From Clostridium sp. (GTDB lineage: Bacteria; Bacillota; Clostridia; Lachnospirales; Lachnospiraceae), in assembly GCA_023664325.1 (NCBI GenBank), contig JAMPFS010000016.1:1-55773 (forward strand): a stretch of 55,773 nucleotides of DNA. Direction: 5' to 3'. The notes below the pieces were generated by a model. It ran no database searches. It was not told the DNA's origin and saw only the letters and a list, made by a program, of their open reading frames with translations. Shown here in pieces: positions 17,197 to 25,097 of the stretch (within the stretch, counting starts at the first letter, position 1; every line of letters begins with the position of its first letter). Made by a program: the position numbers and the translations under genes.

Positions 17197-18621
17197 ATGA
17201 GTGAGATACAGACACAGGAAATCAATCGTGTGGAACACAACGTAAAAGAACAGAAGAATCCTCTGGAAGTGGAACGGATTGGCAGGCTGATAGCCAAATT
17301 TGCGATTCCGGCGATTATCAGTATGCTGGTAAGCTCGCTTTATAATATTGTGGATCAGATTTTTATTGGACGGGGGGTTGGACTGCTCGGCAATGCGGCA
17401 ACAAATGTGGCATTTCCGATCTCTATCATCTGTACAGCTACAGCGCTTCTACTGGGAGTTGGCGGCGCTTCGAATTACAACCTTGAGTCAGGCGCAGGGA
17501 ATCTGAAAAAAGCCAGCGGGATTGCAGGCACAGCTCTTTCTCTGCTTGTAATCTGCGGAACAGTGATTGCAGTGATGACGTTAAGCTTTTTAAATCCGCT
17601 GCTTCATTTATTTGGCGTGACAAAGCAGGTGCTTCCGTATGCACAGGATTATACAGGAATAACGGCTTTTGGCATCCCGTTTCTGGTTCTTACCACGGGC
17701 GGCAATCACTTGATTCGCGCAGACAGGAGCCCGGCTTATTCTATGATTTGCATGTTGACCGGAGCCATTATAAATACCATTCTGGATCCACTGTTTATCT
17801 TTGGATTTCAATGGGGAATCCAGGGCGCTGCCTGGGCAACGGTAATCGGGCAGTTTGTCTCCGGGATTATGGTGATTGTGTATTTTGCAAGGCTTAAGAA
17901 GATGGAACTGCCTTTTGGCATGTTGAAGCCTTCTGCCCGTTATGCGAAGGACATTGTCTCGCTTGGCATGGCATCCTGCATTAACCAGGTGGCGATGGCA
18001 ATTGTACAGATTGTTATGAATAATACACTGCGCTTTTATGGAGGGCAGTCAGCATACGGCGAGGATATTCCGCTGGCATGTGTGGGGATTATCTCCAAAG
18101 TGAATATGGTATTTATGGCAATCTGCATTGGAATTTCCCAGGGGTGTCAGCCAATCTGGGGATATAACTATGGGGCTAAGCGGTATGACCGGGTACGGCA
18201 GACATATAAGTTGGCATTTCGGATTGCAGCGTCAGTGGGTGTTGCGTTTTTCCTGTGTTTTCAGATATTTCCACATTCCATCACTGCGTTGTTCGGGGAT
18301 GGAACACCGGAATATTTTCAGTTCGCAGAACGATATTTCCGAATTTTCATGTTTATGACATTTATAAATGGAATACAGCCTATGTCGTCCGGCTTTTTTA
18401 CATCGATCCGGAAAGCCAAACTTGGCGCATTAGTGTCTTTAACACGGCAGGTCATCTTTTTGTTACCGCTTATACTGCTGCTGCCACGCTTCATGGGTAT
18501 AGATGGAGTGATGTTTGCAGGCCCGGTGGCAGATGGGGCGGCAGCCGTGGTAGCGGTTACATTGGCTGTCAGGGAGCTGACAAGAATGAAGGTGCAGGAA
18601 AAAAAGCGTTTCCAGGATTAA
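17197..18621 (+). CDS. MATE family efflux transporter
   Basis: This 474-residue MATE protein has a cytoplasmic N-terminal extension of about 35 residues and about 12 membrane segments. Family stretches are SMLVSSLYNIVDQIFIGRGV, GVGGASNYNLESGAGN, NTILDPLFIFGFQWGI and GISQGCQPIWGYNYGAKR. It differs clearly from the MATE protein at 12234, so the two are not a recent duplication. Expected role is Na+- or H+-driven export of organic compounds. I chose the ATG at 17197 over the GTG at 17143 because a weak AGG site precedes it and the extra residues look uncoded. It converges on the histidine phosphatase gene. Confidence 0.87.
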   Translation: MSEIQTQEINRVEHNVKEQKNPLEVERIGRLIAKFAIPAIISMLVSSLYNIVDQIFIGRGVGLLGNAATNVAFPISIICTATALLLGVGGASNYNLESGAGNLKKASGIAGTALSLLVICGTVIAVMTLSFLNPLLHLFGVTKQVLPYAQDYTGITAFGIPFLVLTTGGNHLIRADRSPAYSMICMLTGAIINTILDPLFIFGFQWGIQGAAWATVIGQFVSGIMVIVYFARLKKMELPFGMLKPSARYAKDIVSLGMASCINQVAMAIVQIVMNNTLRFYGGQSAYGEDIPLACVGIISKVNMVFMAICIGISQGCQPIWGYNYGAKRYDRVRQTYKLAFRIAASVGVAFFLCFQIFPHSITALFGDGTPEYFQFAERYFRIFMFMTFINGIQPMSSGFFTSIRKAKLGALVSLTRQVIFLLPLILLLPRFMGIDGVMFAGPVADGAAAVVAVTLAVRELTRMKVQEKKRFQD

Positions 18622-18663
18622 GGTTTTTTCTGTCTGCATGGAACCCCGGGGCAGTGATACCAT

Positions 18664-18704
18664 AAAAATCCGGGGATACGGCTAAAAGTCATATCTCCGG
18701 ATTT
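18664..18704. terminator. Bidirectional terminator between convergent genes
   Basis: AAATCCGGGGATA (from 18666) pairs with TATCTCCGGATTT (to 18704) with one mismatch, giving about 12 base pairs. It contains the stop codon of the minus-strand phosphatase and serves both convergent genes. Confidence 0.6.
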
Positions 18705-19221
18705 CGCAGTTTTTAATGCCGAACATGGCAAATTCCTCATTGCTCATATCATAAAAGTAGGATTGGATAAATCGGGCAATTCCGTTGTGTGCAACTAAAA
18801 GGCAGGTCGTGTTGTCCGCATCCTTTTTGATGTCATCCAAAAGATTGAAAATACGCTGTGCCATTTGCAGCATGGATTCCCCACTCTCATAGTGGTCGAT
18901 AAAACGGATTTTTGCACTGCGGAATTCTTCACCATTTCTGGGTGTGGATTCCCATTTTCCAAAATTCTGTTCCTTAAGCCGGGGCTCCACCTCCATTGGG
19001 ATGCCGGTTTCTTTCGATATATGTTCTGCTGTTTTGGCGGCTCGGATCAGAGGAGAGTAAAGAATCTTATCAATCTGGTAGTCACCATTTGCAATCTGGC
19101 GTCCTAAAGCGGCTGCCTGTTGATGTCCAAGTTCTGTCAACTCGATATCCGTTGCGCCGCAGATTTTATTTTCTACATTCCATATGGTTTGTCCATGCCG
19201 TGTAAAGTAAAAATGTCCCAT
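18682..19221 (-). CDS. Histidine phosphatase family protein (phosphoglycerate mutase-like)
   Basis: This 179-residue protein has the RHGQT motif with catalytic H9 (FTRHGQTIWN) near the start, the second histidine in LLVAHNGIARF, and YSPLIRAAKTAEHI between them. This is the branch-2 layout of cofactor-dependent phosphoglycerate mutase/acid phosphatase proteins. At this length it is more likely a broad phosphatase (such as the alpha-ribazole phosphatase-like or PhoE group) than glycolytic mutase. AAGGAGACACC lies before the ATG at 19221. It is on the minus strand, divergent from feoAB. Confidence 0.88.
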   Translation of the reverse strand: MGHFYFTRHGQTIWNVENKICGATDIELTELGHQQAAALGRQIANGDYQIDKILYSPLIRAAKTAEHISKETGIPMEVEPRLKEQNFGKWESTPRNGEEFRSAKIRFIDHYESGESMLQMAQRIFNLLDDIKKDADNTTCLLVAHNGIARFIQSYFYDMSNEEFAMFGIKNCEIRRYDF

Positions 19222-19340
19222 AAAGGTGTCTCCTTTGCAAAAAAAATTTCTTTTGCCATTGTAACACAGGATGGAGCTGAAAAAAAGGCAGAGAATTCCT
19301 TTTCTCCATGAAAATGGCTATTTATATGTAGAAAAAAGTG

Positions 19341-19349
19341 TGGTATGAT
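19341..19349 (+). promoter_or_regulatory. Extended -10 promoter of feoAB
   Basis: TGGTATGAT matches TGnTATnnT. The in-frame ATG at 19345 lies inside this element, which argues against that codon as the translation start. Confidence 0.5.
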
Positions 19350-19404
19350 AACTACTGGTTCATTGAGAAGGAATACAGATCACACAAATACAAAGGCGGC
19401 AGAT

Positions 19405-21813
19405 ATGGGAAAGAATCAAACAGAAGAGAGCAAAACGGAAGAAAACAAAGCAGAGAACGAACGGATGTCACTTGATCAGTTAAAGGTCGGGGAAGAGGCG
19501 ATTGTAAATGCGGTAGGCGGGCAAGGAGCTTTGCGCCAGCACTTTCTGGATATGGGAATGATACCGGGGGTGGAGGTTAAACTGGTAAAACTGGCTCCGA
19601 TGGGAGATCCGATGGAGCTGCAAATTCACGGGTATGAGCTGACAATGCGGTTGGCAGATGCCAAAAACATCACAATTTCTAAAGTGACAGATCAAACAGA
19701 CCGTGTGACGGAGCAGACAACTTCCCAAAGGAAAGCGGAGCATCCGGGATTTGGTGAGGGCGGCCGCTATCATACAAAGGCAGACGAGAATCCACTTCCG
19801 AAGGGGGAGACAATCACATTTGCATTGGCTGGCAATCAGAACTGCGGCAAAACAACGCTGTTTAATCAATTGACCGGAGCCAATCAGCATGTAGGAAATT
19901 TTCCGGGCGTGACAGTCGATCGAAAAGATGGTTCCATTAAGGGACACAGTGATACATTGGTAACGGATTTACCGGGTATTTATTCTATGTCGCCATATAC
20001 CAGTGAGGAAATTGTGACGAGGGAATTTCTGTTAAAGGATAAACCAAAGGGAATTATCAATATTGTGGATGCTTCGAATATTGAGAGAAACCTGTATCTG
20101 ACAATGCAGCTTCTGGAATTGAATGTACCGATGGTACTGGCGCTTAACATGATGGATGAGGTGCGGGAGAACGGAGGCTCCATAAGGGTAAATGAATTGG
20201 AAGAAATGCTGGGGATTCCGGTGGTTCCGATATCTGCTTCAAAAAATGAGGGGATAAATGAACTGGTTGACCATGTATATCATGTGGCAAAATATCAGGA
20301 GAAACCGCAAAGATTAGATTTTTGTGACTCGAATGACAAGGGAGGCGCTGTACACCGGTGTCTGCATGGCATTATGCATCTGATTGAAGATCATGCCGGA
20401 AAGGAAGATATTCCGGTTCGGTTTGCAGCAAGTAAATTAGCGGAAGGCGACCCTCTTATTTTAAAGCAGTTAAAGCTGAGCCGGAATGAAGAGGAAATGG
20501 TAGAACATATTATCCTTCAAATGGAAGAGGAGGGTGGTCTTGACCGGGCAGCGGCAATGGCGGAAATGCGTTTTTCCTTTATCCATAAAATTTGTGAGCA
20601 GACGGTTATAAAACCGGGAGAGAGCAAAGAACATATCCGCAGCCGGAAAATAGATGAGGTACTCACAGGCAAATACACGGCAATTCCGGCATTTATCATA
20701 ATCATGGCACTGGTATTTTGGCTGACATTTAATGTGATCGGCGCATGGATGGCGAATCTTTTGGAAGCAGGAATTGGAAGGATTACAGATGTTGTGGACA
20801 ACCTGCTTGCCGGAGCGCATGTCAATGGGGTGCTCCACTCTTTGGTAATCGACGGTATTTTTAATGGTGTGGGAAGTGTGTTAAGTTTTCTCCCAATTAT
20901 TATAACGCTTTTTTTCTTTTTGTCGTTATTGGAGGACAGCGGATATATCGCAAGAGTTGCTTTTGTAATGGATCGGCCGTTTCGGAAAATTGGTTTGTCC
21001 GGACGGAGTATTGTGCCGATGCTGATTGGTTTTGGCTGTACAGTGCCGGGAGTGATGGCAAGTCGTACATTGCCGTCTGAGCGTGACAGGAAGATGACGA
21101 TATTGCTGACGCCGTTTATGAGCTGTTCGGCAAAACTGCCGATTTATGCATTTTTTGCTGCCGCTTTTTTCCCGGAGCATGCGGGAATGGTAATGGTGGC
21201 ACTGTATTTCACGGGGATTTTGGCTGGTCTGTTGATGGCGTTGCTGCTTCGGCGGACGTTATTTAAGGGAGAACCGGTTCCTTTTGTTATGGAGCTTCCG
21301 AACTACCGGCTTCCGGGAGCGAAAAATGTCTGCCAGCTTTTGTGGGAGAAAGCGAAAGATTTTTTACAGCGGGCATTTACGATTATTTTCCTGGCAACAA
21401 TCGTAATCTGGTTTTTACAGAGCTTTGATATTCATATGAATGTGGTAACAGAGGGGAAGGACAGTCTGCTCGCTGTGATAGGCGGGTTGATTGCACCGGT
21501 TTTCCAGCCAATGGGCTTTGGTGATTGGAGAGTATGTACTGCGCTGATTACCGGATTTATGGCAAAGGAGAGTGTCGTTTCTACGTTATCTGTTTTGTTT
21601 GGCAGTACAAAAAGCCTGCTGGCATGCATTACACCGCTTTCTGCGGCAGCGCTTTTGGTGTTTTGCCTGCTTTACACTCCCTGTGTGGCAGCAATTACAT
21701 CCATTAAGCGGGAGTTAGGAGGCAGATGGGCTTTTGCGGTTGTGGTGCTGCAATGCGTCCTGGCATGGATTGGCGCATTTATTGTTTACATGGTGGGAAG
21801 CCTGTTTGGATAA
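19405..21813 (+). CDS. feoB: FeoA-FeoB fusion ferrous iron transporter
   Basis: This protein of about 802 residues joins a FeoA (SH3-like) domain at about 21-95 (MSLDQLKVGEEAIV, LDMGMIPGVEV) to FeoB. The G protein domain shows G1 GNQNCGKT (143-150), G3 DLPG and G4 NMMD. The membrane domain has two Gate regions, including FGCTVPGVMASRTL and SCSAKLPIYAFF, and ends with LLYTPCVAAI. FeoB imports Fe2+ under low-oxygen conditions; fusing FeoA removes the need for a separate subunit. I chose the ATG at 19405 with a weak AGGCGG site, because the ATG at 19345 falls in the promoter. No FeoC or iron-box (Fur/DtxR) site was recognised. Confidence 0.9.
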   Translation: MGKNQTEESKTEENKAENERMSLDQLKVGEEAIVNAVGGQGALRQHFLDMGMIPGVEVKLVKLAPMGDPMELQIHGYELTMRLADAKNITISKVTDQTDRVTEQTTSQRKAEHPGFGEGGRYHTKADENPLPKGETITFALAGNQNCGKTTLFNQLTGANQHVGNFPGVTVDRKDGSIKGHSDTLVTDLPGIYSMSPYTSEEIVTREFLLKDKPKGIINIVDASNIERNLYLTMQLLELNVPMVLALNMMDEVRENGGSIRVNELEEMLGIPVVPISASKNEGINELVDHVYHVAKYQEKPQRLDFCDSNDKGGAVHRCLHGIMHLIEDHAGKEDIPVRFAASKLAEGDPLILKQLKLSRNEEEMVEHIILQMEEEGGLDRAAAMAEMRFSFIHKICEQTVIKPGESKEHIRSRKIDEVLTGKYTAIPAFIIIMALVFWLTFNVIGAWMANLLEAGIGRITDVVDNLLAGAHVNGVLHSLVIDGIFNGVGSVLSFLPIIITLFFFLSLLEDSGYIARVAFVMDRPFRKIGLSGRSIVPMLIGFGCTVPGVMASRTLPSERDRKMTILLTPFMSCSAKLPIYAFFAAAFFPEHAGMVMVALYFTGILAGLLMALLLRRTLFKGEPVPFVMELPNYRLPGAKNVCQLLWEKAKDFLQRAFTIIFLATIVIWFLQSFDIHMNVVTEGKDSLLAVIGGLIAPVFQPMGFGDWRVCTALITGFMAKESVVSTLSVLFGSTKSLLACITPLSAAALLVFCLLYTPCVAAITSIKRELGGRWAFAVVVLQCVLAWIGAFIVYMVGSLFG

Positions 21814-21878
21814 GGGGCATATACAGAAGAATCAATGGGGAGCCTGTTTAGATAAAACAGTGTATACAGAAGAATGAA
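21795..21878. repeat. 42-base tandem duplication of the feoB 3' end
   Basis: The segment 21795-21836, holding the last feoB codons and its stop, is repeated in diverged form at 21837-21878 (GAGCCTGTTTAGATAA; then TATACAGAAGAAT, also shared). The second unit therefore contains a copy of the feoB tail and is non-coding. Confidence 0.7.
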
Positions 21879-21914
21879 TGGGCAGTTTGCACGAAAAACA
21901 TTAATATTATTTAA

Positions 21915-21943
21915 TTGTACGTTATAAAGGATTATGATATAAT
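21915..21943 (+). promoter_or_regulatory. Promoter of the structured leader and signalling operon
   Basis: TTGTAC (21915-21920) and a perfect TATAAT (21938-21943) are 17 bases apart. Transcription would start at about 21950, at the base of the first hairpin of the leader. Confidence 0.7.
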
Positions 21944-21947
21944 AATT

Positions 21948-22059
21948 CCAGCAAGCAAACAGCTATCGTGGCTGCTTGCAGGCAAAGATAGCTGTTTATT
22001 TGCTGGATAAACAAACATGAGCCTGAAGGACGATAGTCCGAGAAGGCGAATGGTTGTTT
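21948..22059 (+). ncRNA. Structured 5' leader: two compound hairpins
   Basis: Hairpin A: 21948-21967 pairs with 21987-22006 (CCAGCAA, then AAACAGCTATC on the left arm), 18 base pairs with a 2x2 internal loop. Its apical part holds a small CTGC/GCAG stem. Hairpin B: 22009-22018 pairs with 22050-22059, enclosing GCC/GGC and GGAC-GATA-GTCC stems separated by purine-rich loops (GAA opposite GAGAA). This complexity looks like a structured regulatory RNA, but it matches no riboswitch consensus I know. The following gene begins at 22330. Hairpin A alone could also act as a terminator-like element. Confidence 0.5.
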
Positions 22060-22299
22060 GGCAATTGTGAAAGCACGAAGTGCGAGCAATTGCAAATTAT
22101 TATGGAATAATATTGAAACAATTGTTTAGTAATTGCGGGAGCACGAAGTGCGAGCAATTGCAAATTATTATGGAATAATATTGAAACAATTGTTTAGTAA
22201 TTGCACAAGCACGAAGTGCGGGCAATTGCGAATGATTATATATTGAAGCAGATGCTTGAAGCATCGTGGCTGCTTGCAGGCAAAGATAGCTGTTTATTT
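21965..22299. repeat. Perfect 37-base direct repeat bracketing the leader
   Basis: The 37 bases at 21965-22001 (starting ATCGTGGCTGCTTGCAGG) recur exactly at 22263-22299, 298 bases later. The second copy is preceded by the palindrome GATGCTTGAAGCATC instead of the left arm of hairpin A. Confidence 0.85.
22061..22229. repeat. 68-base tandem array of GCAATTG-capped hairpins
   Basis: Hairpins at 22061-22093, 22129-22161 and 22197-22229 share the plan (G)CAATTG, GCAC-GAA-GTGC, CAATTGC, at a period of exactly 68 bases. The 35-base linkers between them are identical or nearly so and contain ATTATT/AATAAT arms. This is not a CRISPR, since the linkers are the same. Confidence 0.85.
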
Positions 22300-22329
22300 T
22301 GAAGTGAAGGATAATAAGGGGTAAATGTA

Positions 22330-23127
22330 ATGTACTTTTTAGTTGTGTCAAAAGCAGAACAATTAGAAGAGCATAAGCGGATTGCGGATGAGTATGGTAC
22401 AGGTTTTGAAATCAATGATTTTTTTGAACCGGACATATTAGATGATGAAAACCGGGTGAATGAATTAATCGAGTACTATCATCAGGTGGGGATTCCAAAA
22501 AACAGCACAATGCACGGCGCGTTTTTGGATGTAACGGTATTTAGTCAGGACGAGAAGATCCGAACGATATCGGAACAGCGCATGGAGCAGAGCATGGAGA
22601 TCGCCTGCCGGCTGGGTGTCAAAGGGGTTGTCTTCCACACAAACTGTAACCCGATTCTGGAAGGGAAAGAATATGATGACCGGGTCGTGGAGTTTACAGC
22701 GGCATTTTTGAAAAAGCTGTTGGAACGATATCCAAAACTTGATATATATTTGGAGAACATGTTTGACCGCACGCCTGATATTTTAAGGAAGATTTCGGAC
22801 AGACTTTCAGGATATGCCAATTATGGTGTCTGTTTTGACTATGCGCATGCAAGTATTTACAGTGAAGATATGGGAAGCTTTGTAGCAGCGATTTCCGATT
22901 ATGTGAAGCATATTCATATTAATGATAACGATTTAATTCACGATCTGCATCTGGCGGTTGGGGATGGAATGCTTGACTGGGAATGGTTTGCAGACTGTTA
23001 CTGCCGGTATTTTTCGGATTGCAGCGTGTTAATCGAGACAACATTGGCAGATAATCAGCGTAAGTCATTACAATATATGCAAAGTAAAATGCACTTGATA
23101 ACAGAGGATAGGAACGGAGGAATGTGA
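22330..23127 (+). CDS. TIM-barrel sugar phosphate isomerase/epimerase-like protein
   Basis: This 265-residue protein is of the xylose isomerase-like/AP endonuclease 2 barrel superfamily. Likely metal ligands are in STMHGAF, the glutamate in IYLENMFD, FDYAHASIY, and HIHINDNDLIHDLHLAVGDG, with a final glutamate in VLIETTL. The exact reaction (sugar epimerase, isomerase or phosphate-ester nuclease) is not readable. A GGGG site precedes the ATG. It is the first gene after the structured leader and ends one base before the diguanylate cyclase gene, so the two are translationally linked; why a barrel enzyme should lead a signalling operon is unclear. Confidence 0.8.
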   Translation: MYFLVVSKAEQLEEHKRIADEYGTGFEINDFFEPDILDDENRVNELIEYYHQVGIPKNSTMHGAFLDVTVFSQDEKIRTISEQRMEQSMEIACRLGVKGVVFHTNCNPILEGKEYDDRVVEFTAAFLKKLLERYPKLDIYLENMFDRTPDILRKISDRLSGYANYGVCFDYAHASIYSEDMGSFVAAISDYVKHIHINDNDLIHDLHLAVGDGMLDWEWFADCYCRYFSDCSVLIETTLADNQRKSLQYMQSKMHLITEDRNGGM

Positions 23128-23128
23128 A

Positions 23129-24154
23129 ATGTTGGAAAATCGGGAAATTCAAACCATTCATGCAGAGGGAATTTTGGAAAAGATATTTTACTATATGAAC
23201 CGGTTAATGGATGAAAAGGATTTTGATAAAGCTATTTCAATTTTGACAGAGCTTGGAAGAACGTTAGCCGGTTCTGACCGTGCATCCTTCTGGTATTGGG
23301 ATACGAAGAAACGGCAATATTGGACTTTGGCGGCATGGGGAAGTGAGAAACTTACGATTCCGGAAGGCAGTGGAGTTGTAGGCGCAGCGATTGAGAACAA
23401 GGAAACAATTGTTATAAATGAGCCATATGAAGATGAGCGGTTTAATCCGGATGTGGACAAAGCCTCCGGTTATACGACAAAGTCGATACTCTGTATGCCG
23501 GTGAGTAATGAAAAGGGCAAGGTGATTGGCGCTTTTCAGGCTATCAATAAGCTTGATATGAACGGTTTAGACAGTTCATTTGGCGATCGGGATGTGAAAA
23601 GGCTTGCTATGGTGGCGGTATTCTGTGGTAAGACACTGGAATCTCATATCCTGCAGCGGGAGGCACAGGTTGACCAACTGACAGGGCTCAAGAACCGGCG
23701 GGGTTTTTATGAGTATTATGCGGATCGGATTGAAAGCATAGGTTTTGGGAAAGCAATCGGTGTCGTTATCTGTGATATTGACTTTTTCAAGACAGTAAAT
23801 GATACATACGGTCATAATGCAGGGGATGCAGTGCTGATTCATGTGGCAGATATTTTGCAGAGTAATCTGACCTCAGAGGATGAGGTTGTAAGATGGGGTG
23901 GTGAAGAGTTTGTATTTTTGCTGGCAGATAAGGATTTGGAGCAGGCAGCGGACTTTGCGGAAAATGTGCGGCAGCAGGTAGAATCATCGATCTGTGAGTA
24001 TGCAGATTTACAGATTAAGGTGACTATGTCCTTTGGGGTTAGTCAGATTGACCGGAACAGAACACCGGATGAGAATATTAAGCGGGCAGATGACAGACTT
24101 TATATTGCAAAGGAATCTGGCAGAAACCAGGTTGTTAAGGGGGCGGGCATATGA
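23129..24154 (+). CDS. GAF-GGDEF diguanylate cyclase
   Basis: This 341-residue soluble protein has a GAF sensor domain at about 30-170 (LAGSDRASFWYWD, SILCMPVSNEKG) and a C-terminal GGDEF domain. The latter shows DQLTGLKNRRGF, CDIDFFKTVNDTYGHNAGD and the active-site signature GGEEF at 257-261, so it should make c-di-GMP from two GTP. The position five residues before GGEEF reads TSED rather than RxxD, so the usual product-inhibition site is missing. The stop overlaps the TIR gene by four bases (ATGA). Counterpart HD-GYP hydrolase is at 15687. Confidence 0.92.
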   Translation: MLENREIQTIHAEGILEKIFYYMNRLMDEKDFDKAISILTELGRTLAGSDRASFWYWDTKKRQYWTLAAWGSEKLTIPEGSGVVGAAIENKETIVINEPYEDERFNPDVDKASGYTTKSILCMPVSNEKGKVIGAFQAINKLDMNGLDSSFGDRDVKRLAMVAVFCGKTLESHILQREAQVDQLTGLKNRRGFYEYYADRIESIGFGKAIGVVICDIDFFKTVNDTYGHNAGDAVLIHVADILQSNLTSEDEVVRWGGEEFVFLLADKDLEQAADFAENVRQQVESSICEYADLQIKVTMSFGVSQIDRNRTPDENIKRADDRLYIAKESGRNQVVKGAGI

Positions 24155-25062
24155 CAAATACGAAAAGTATTTTTATAAGCTACAGTTCACAAGATGACCG
24201 TTTTGTAAATCAACTGGTAAAGGTAATAAAAGAAATGGGAATATCTTACTGGAAGGCTCCGGAAATGATTCCGGCTGGTTCCAGCTATGCGAGGGAAATT
24301 CCGCGTGCGATCCGGGAATGTGAAATTTTTTTGCTGGTGCTTTCCAAGTCCTCCCAAACGTCAATCTGGGTGGAAAAGGAGATTGACAGTGCGGTTAACC
24401 ACCGAAAGACAATTATTCCGGTGAAGATTGATGAGGTACCGTTATGCGAGCATTTTCGTTTCTATCTGAATAATGTACAGACCATTTCTTACAAAGAGGA
24501 TTCCATACAGGGCTTTACAGACCTTAAGGCGCAAATACAGAATCTTTTGCAGATAGAGGAGAGCGATGAGATTCAGGACAGTCAGATAGAGGCGATCGAG
24601 GAATATCCTGTTACGAAGCAAAAGAATTTAAAGAGCCAGAATGGGAAACGCAGGAGTTTAGAGAGGCGTTCGGATGTGTTTGAAATCAACAAAGCGCCTA
24701 AGGAGTGCCAGTATTGTGGTGGCGAGTTGGAGGAAACAGGCGCCGGGATTTTCCGGTGTGTGGATTGCAGCAAAGAAAACTATGATTATTTGAGGACTGT
24801 ACGCAATTATCTGGAAAAAGAAGGGGCGCGTTCTGTAGCGGTTATAGCGAAAGACACGGGTGTTCCACGCAATGTAGTTGCTTATTTTTTACATGAGGAA
24901 TTTTTAGAGATACCGAAACTGGCTCCGGAACGGTTTTCCTGTCAGAAGTGTGGCGAGCCGATTCGTACCGGATATCTGTGTGACCGCTGCAAGAGTGTCA
25001 TGCAAAAGGGCGCAAATAAGGATTTGCGTGGGAAATGGTATACCGGGAACGGTCAACAGTAA
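24151..25062 (+). CDS. TIR domain protein with zinc ribbons and a winged-helix-like segment
   Basis: This 303-residue protein starts with a TIR domain (about 4-135): SIFISYSSQDD, APEMIPAGSSY, and SIWVEKEIDSA, in which E77 aligns with the catalytic glutamate of NAD-cleaving TIR domains such as SARM1. A charged linker follows, then a zinc ribbon (C186, C189, C203, C206), a helix-turn-helix-like stretch (211-252, VAVIAKDTGVPRNVVAYFL) and a second zinc-binding set (C264, C267, C277, C280). There is no visible cyclic-nucleotide-binding domain. It overlaps the GGDEF gene and is followed by a nucleotide cyclase gene. It could be an NADase effector or a TIR scaffold; the sequence does not decide. Confidence 0.85.
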   Translation: MTNTKSIFISYSSQDDRFVNQLVKVIKEMGISYWKAPEMIPAGSSYAREIPRAIRECEIFLLVLSKSSQTSIWVEKEIDSAVNHRKTIIPVKIDEVPLCEHFRFYLNNVQTISYKEDSIQGFTDLKAQIQNLLQIEESDEIQDSQIEAIEEYPVTKQKNLKSQNGKRRSLERRSDVFEINKAPKECQYCGGELEETGAGIFRCVDCSKENYDYLRTVRNYLEKEGARSVAVIAKDTGVPRNVVAYFLHEEFLEIPKLAPERFSCQKCGEPIRTGYLCDRCKSVMQKGANKDLRGKWYTGNGQQ

Positions 25063-25097
25063 GAGGGATTTAGCGGAAAGGCAAAGCCTGCCGGGAA

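Noticed and set aside
12234..18621. Two MATE genes as a recent duplication
   Set aside because: Their sequences differ throughout and one has an N-terminal extension; they are distant family members.
18255..18665. 136-residue + strand open frame overlapping the end of the second MATE gene
   Set aside because: Alternative frame of a confident transporter gene; no start signal.
22017..22050. Possible hammerhead ribozyme in hairpin B
   Set aside because: CTGAAGGA and CGAGAA superficially resemble the core, but the invariant CUGANGA is not present and the three-stem layout does not fit.
21948..22059. Possible c-di-GMP riboswitch upstream of the GGDEF operon
   Set aside because: Context is attractive, but neither the class I nor the class II conserved core is visible; kept only as an unclassified structured leader.
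22061..22229. Possible CRISPR array
   Set aside because: Regularly spaced hairpins at 68 bases, but the linkers are nearly identical, there are fewer than four units, and no cas gene is present.
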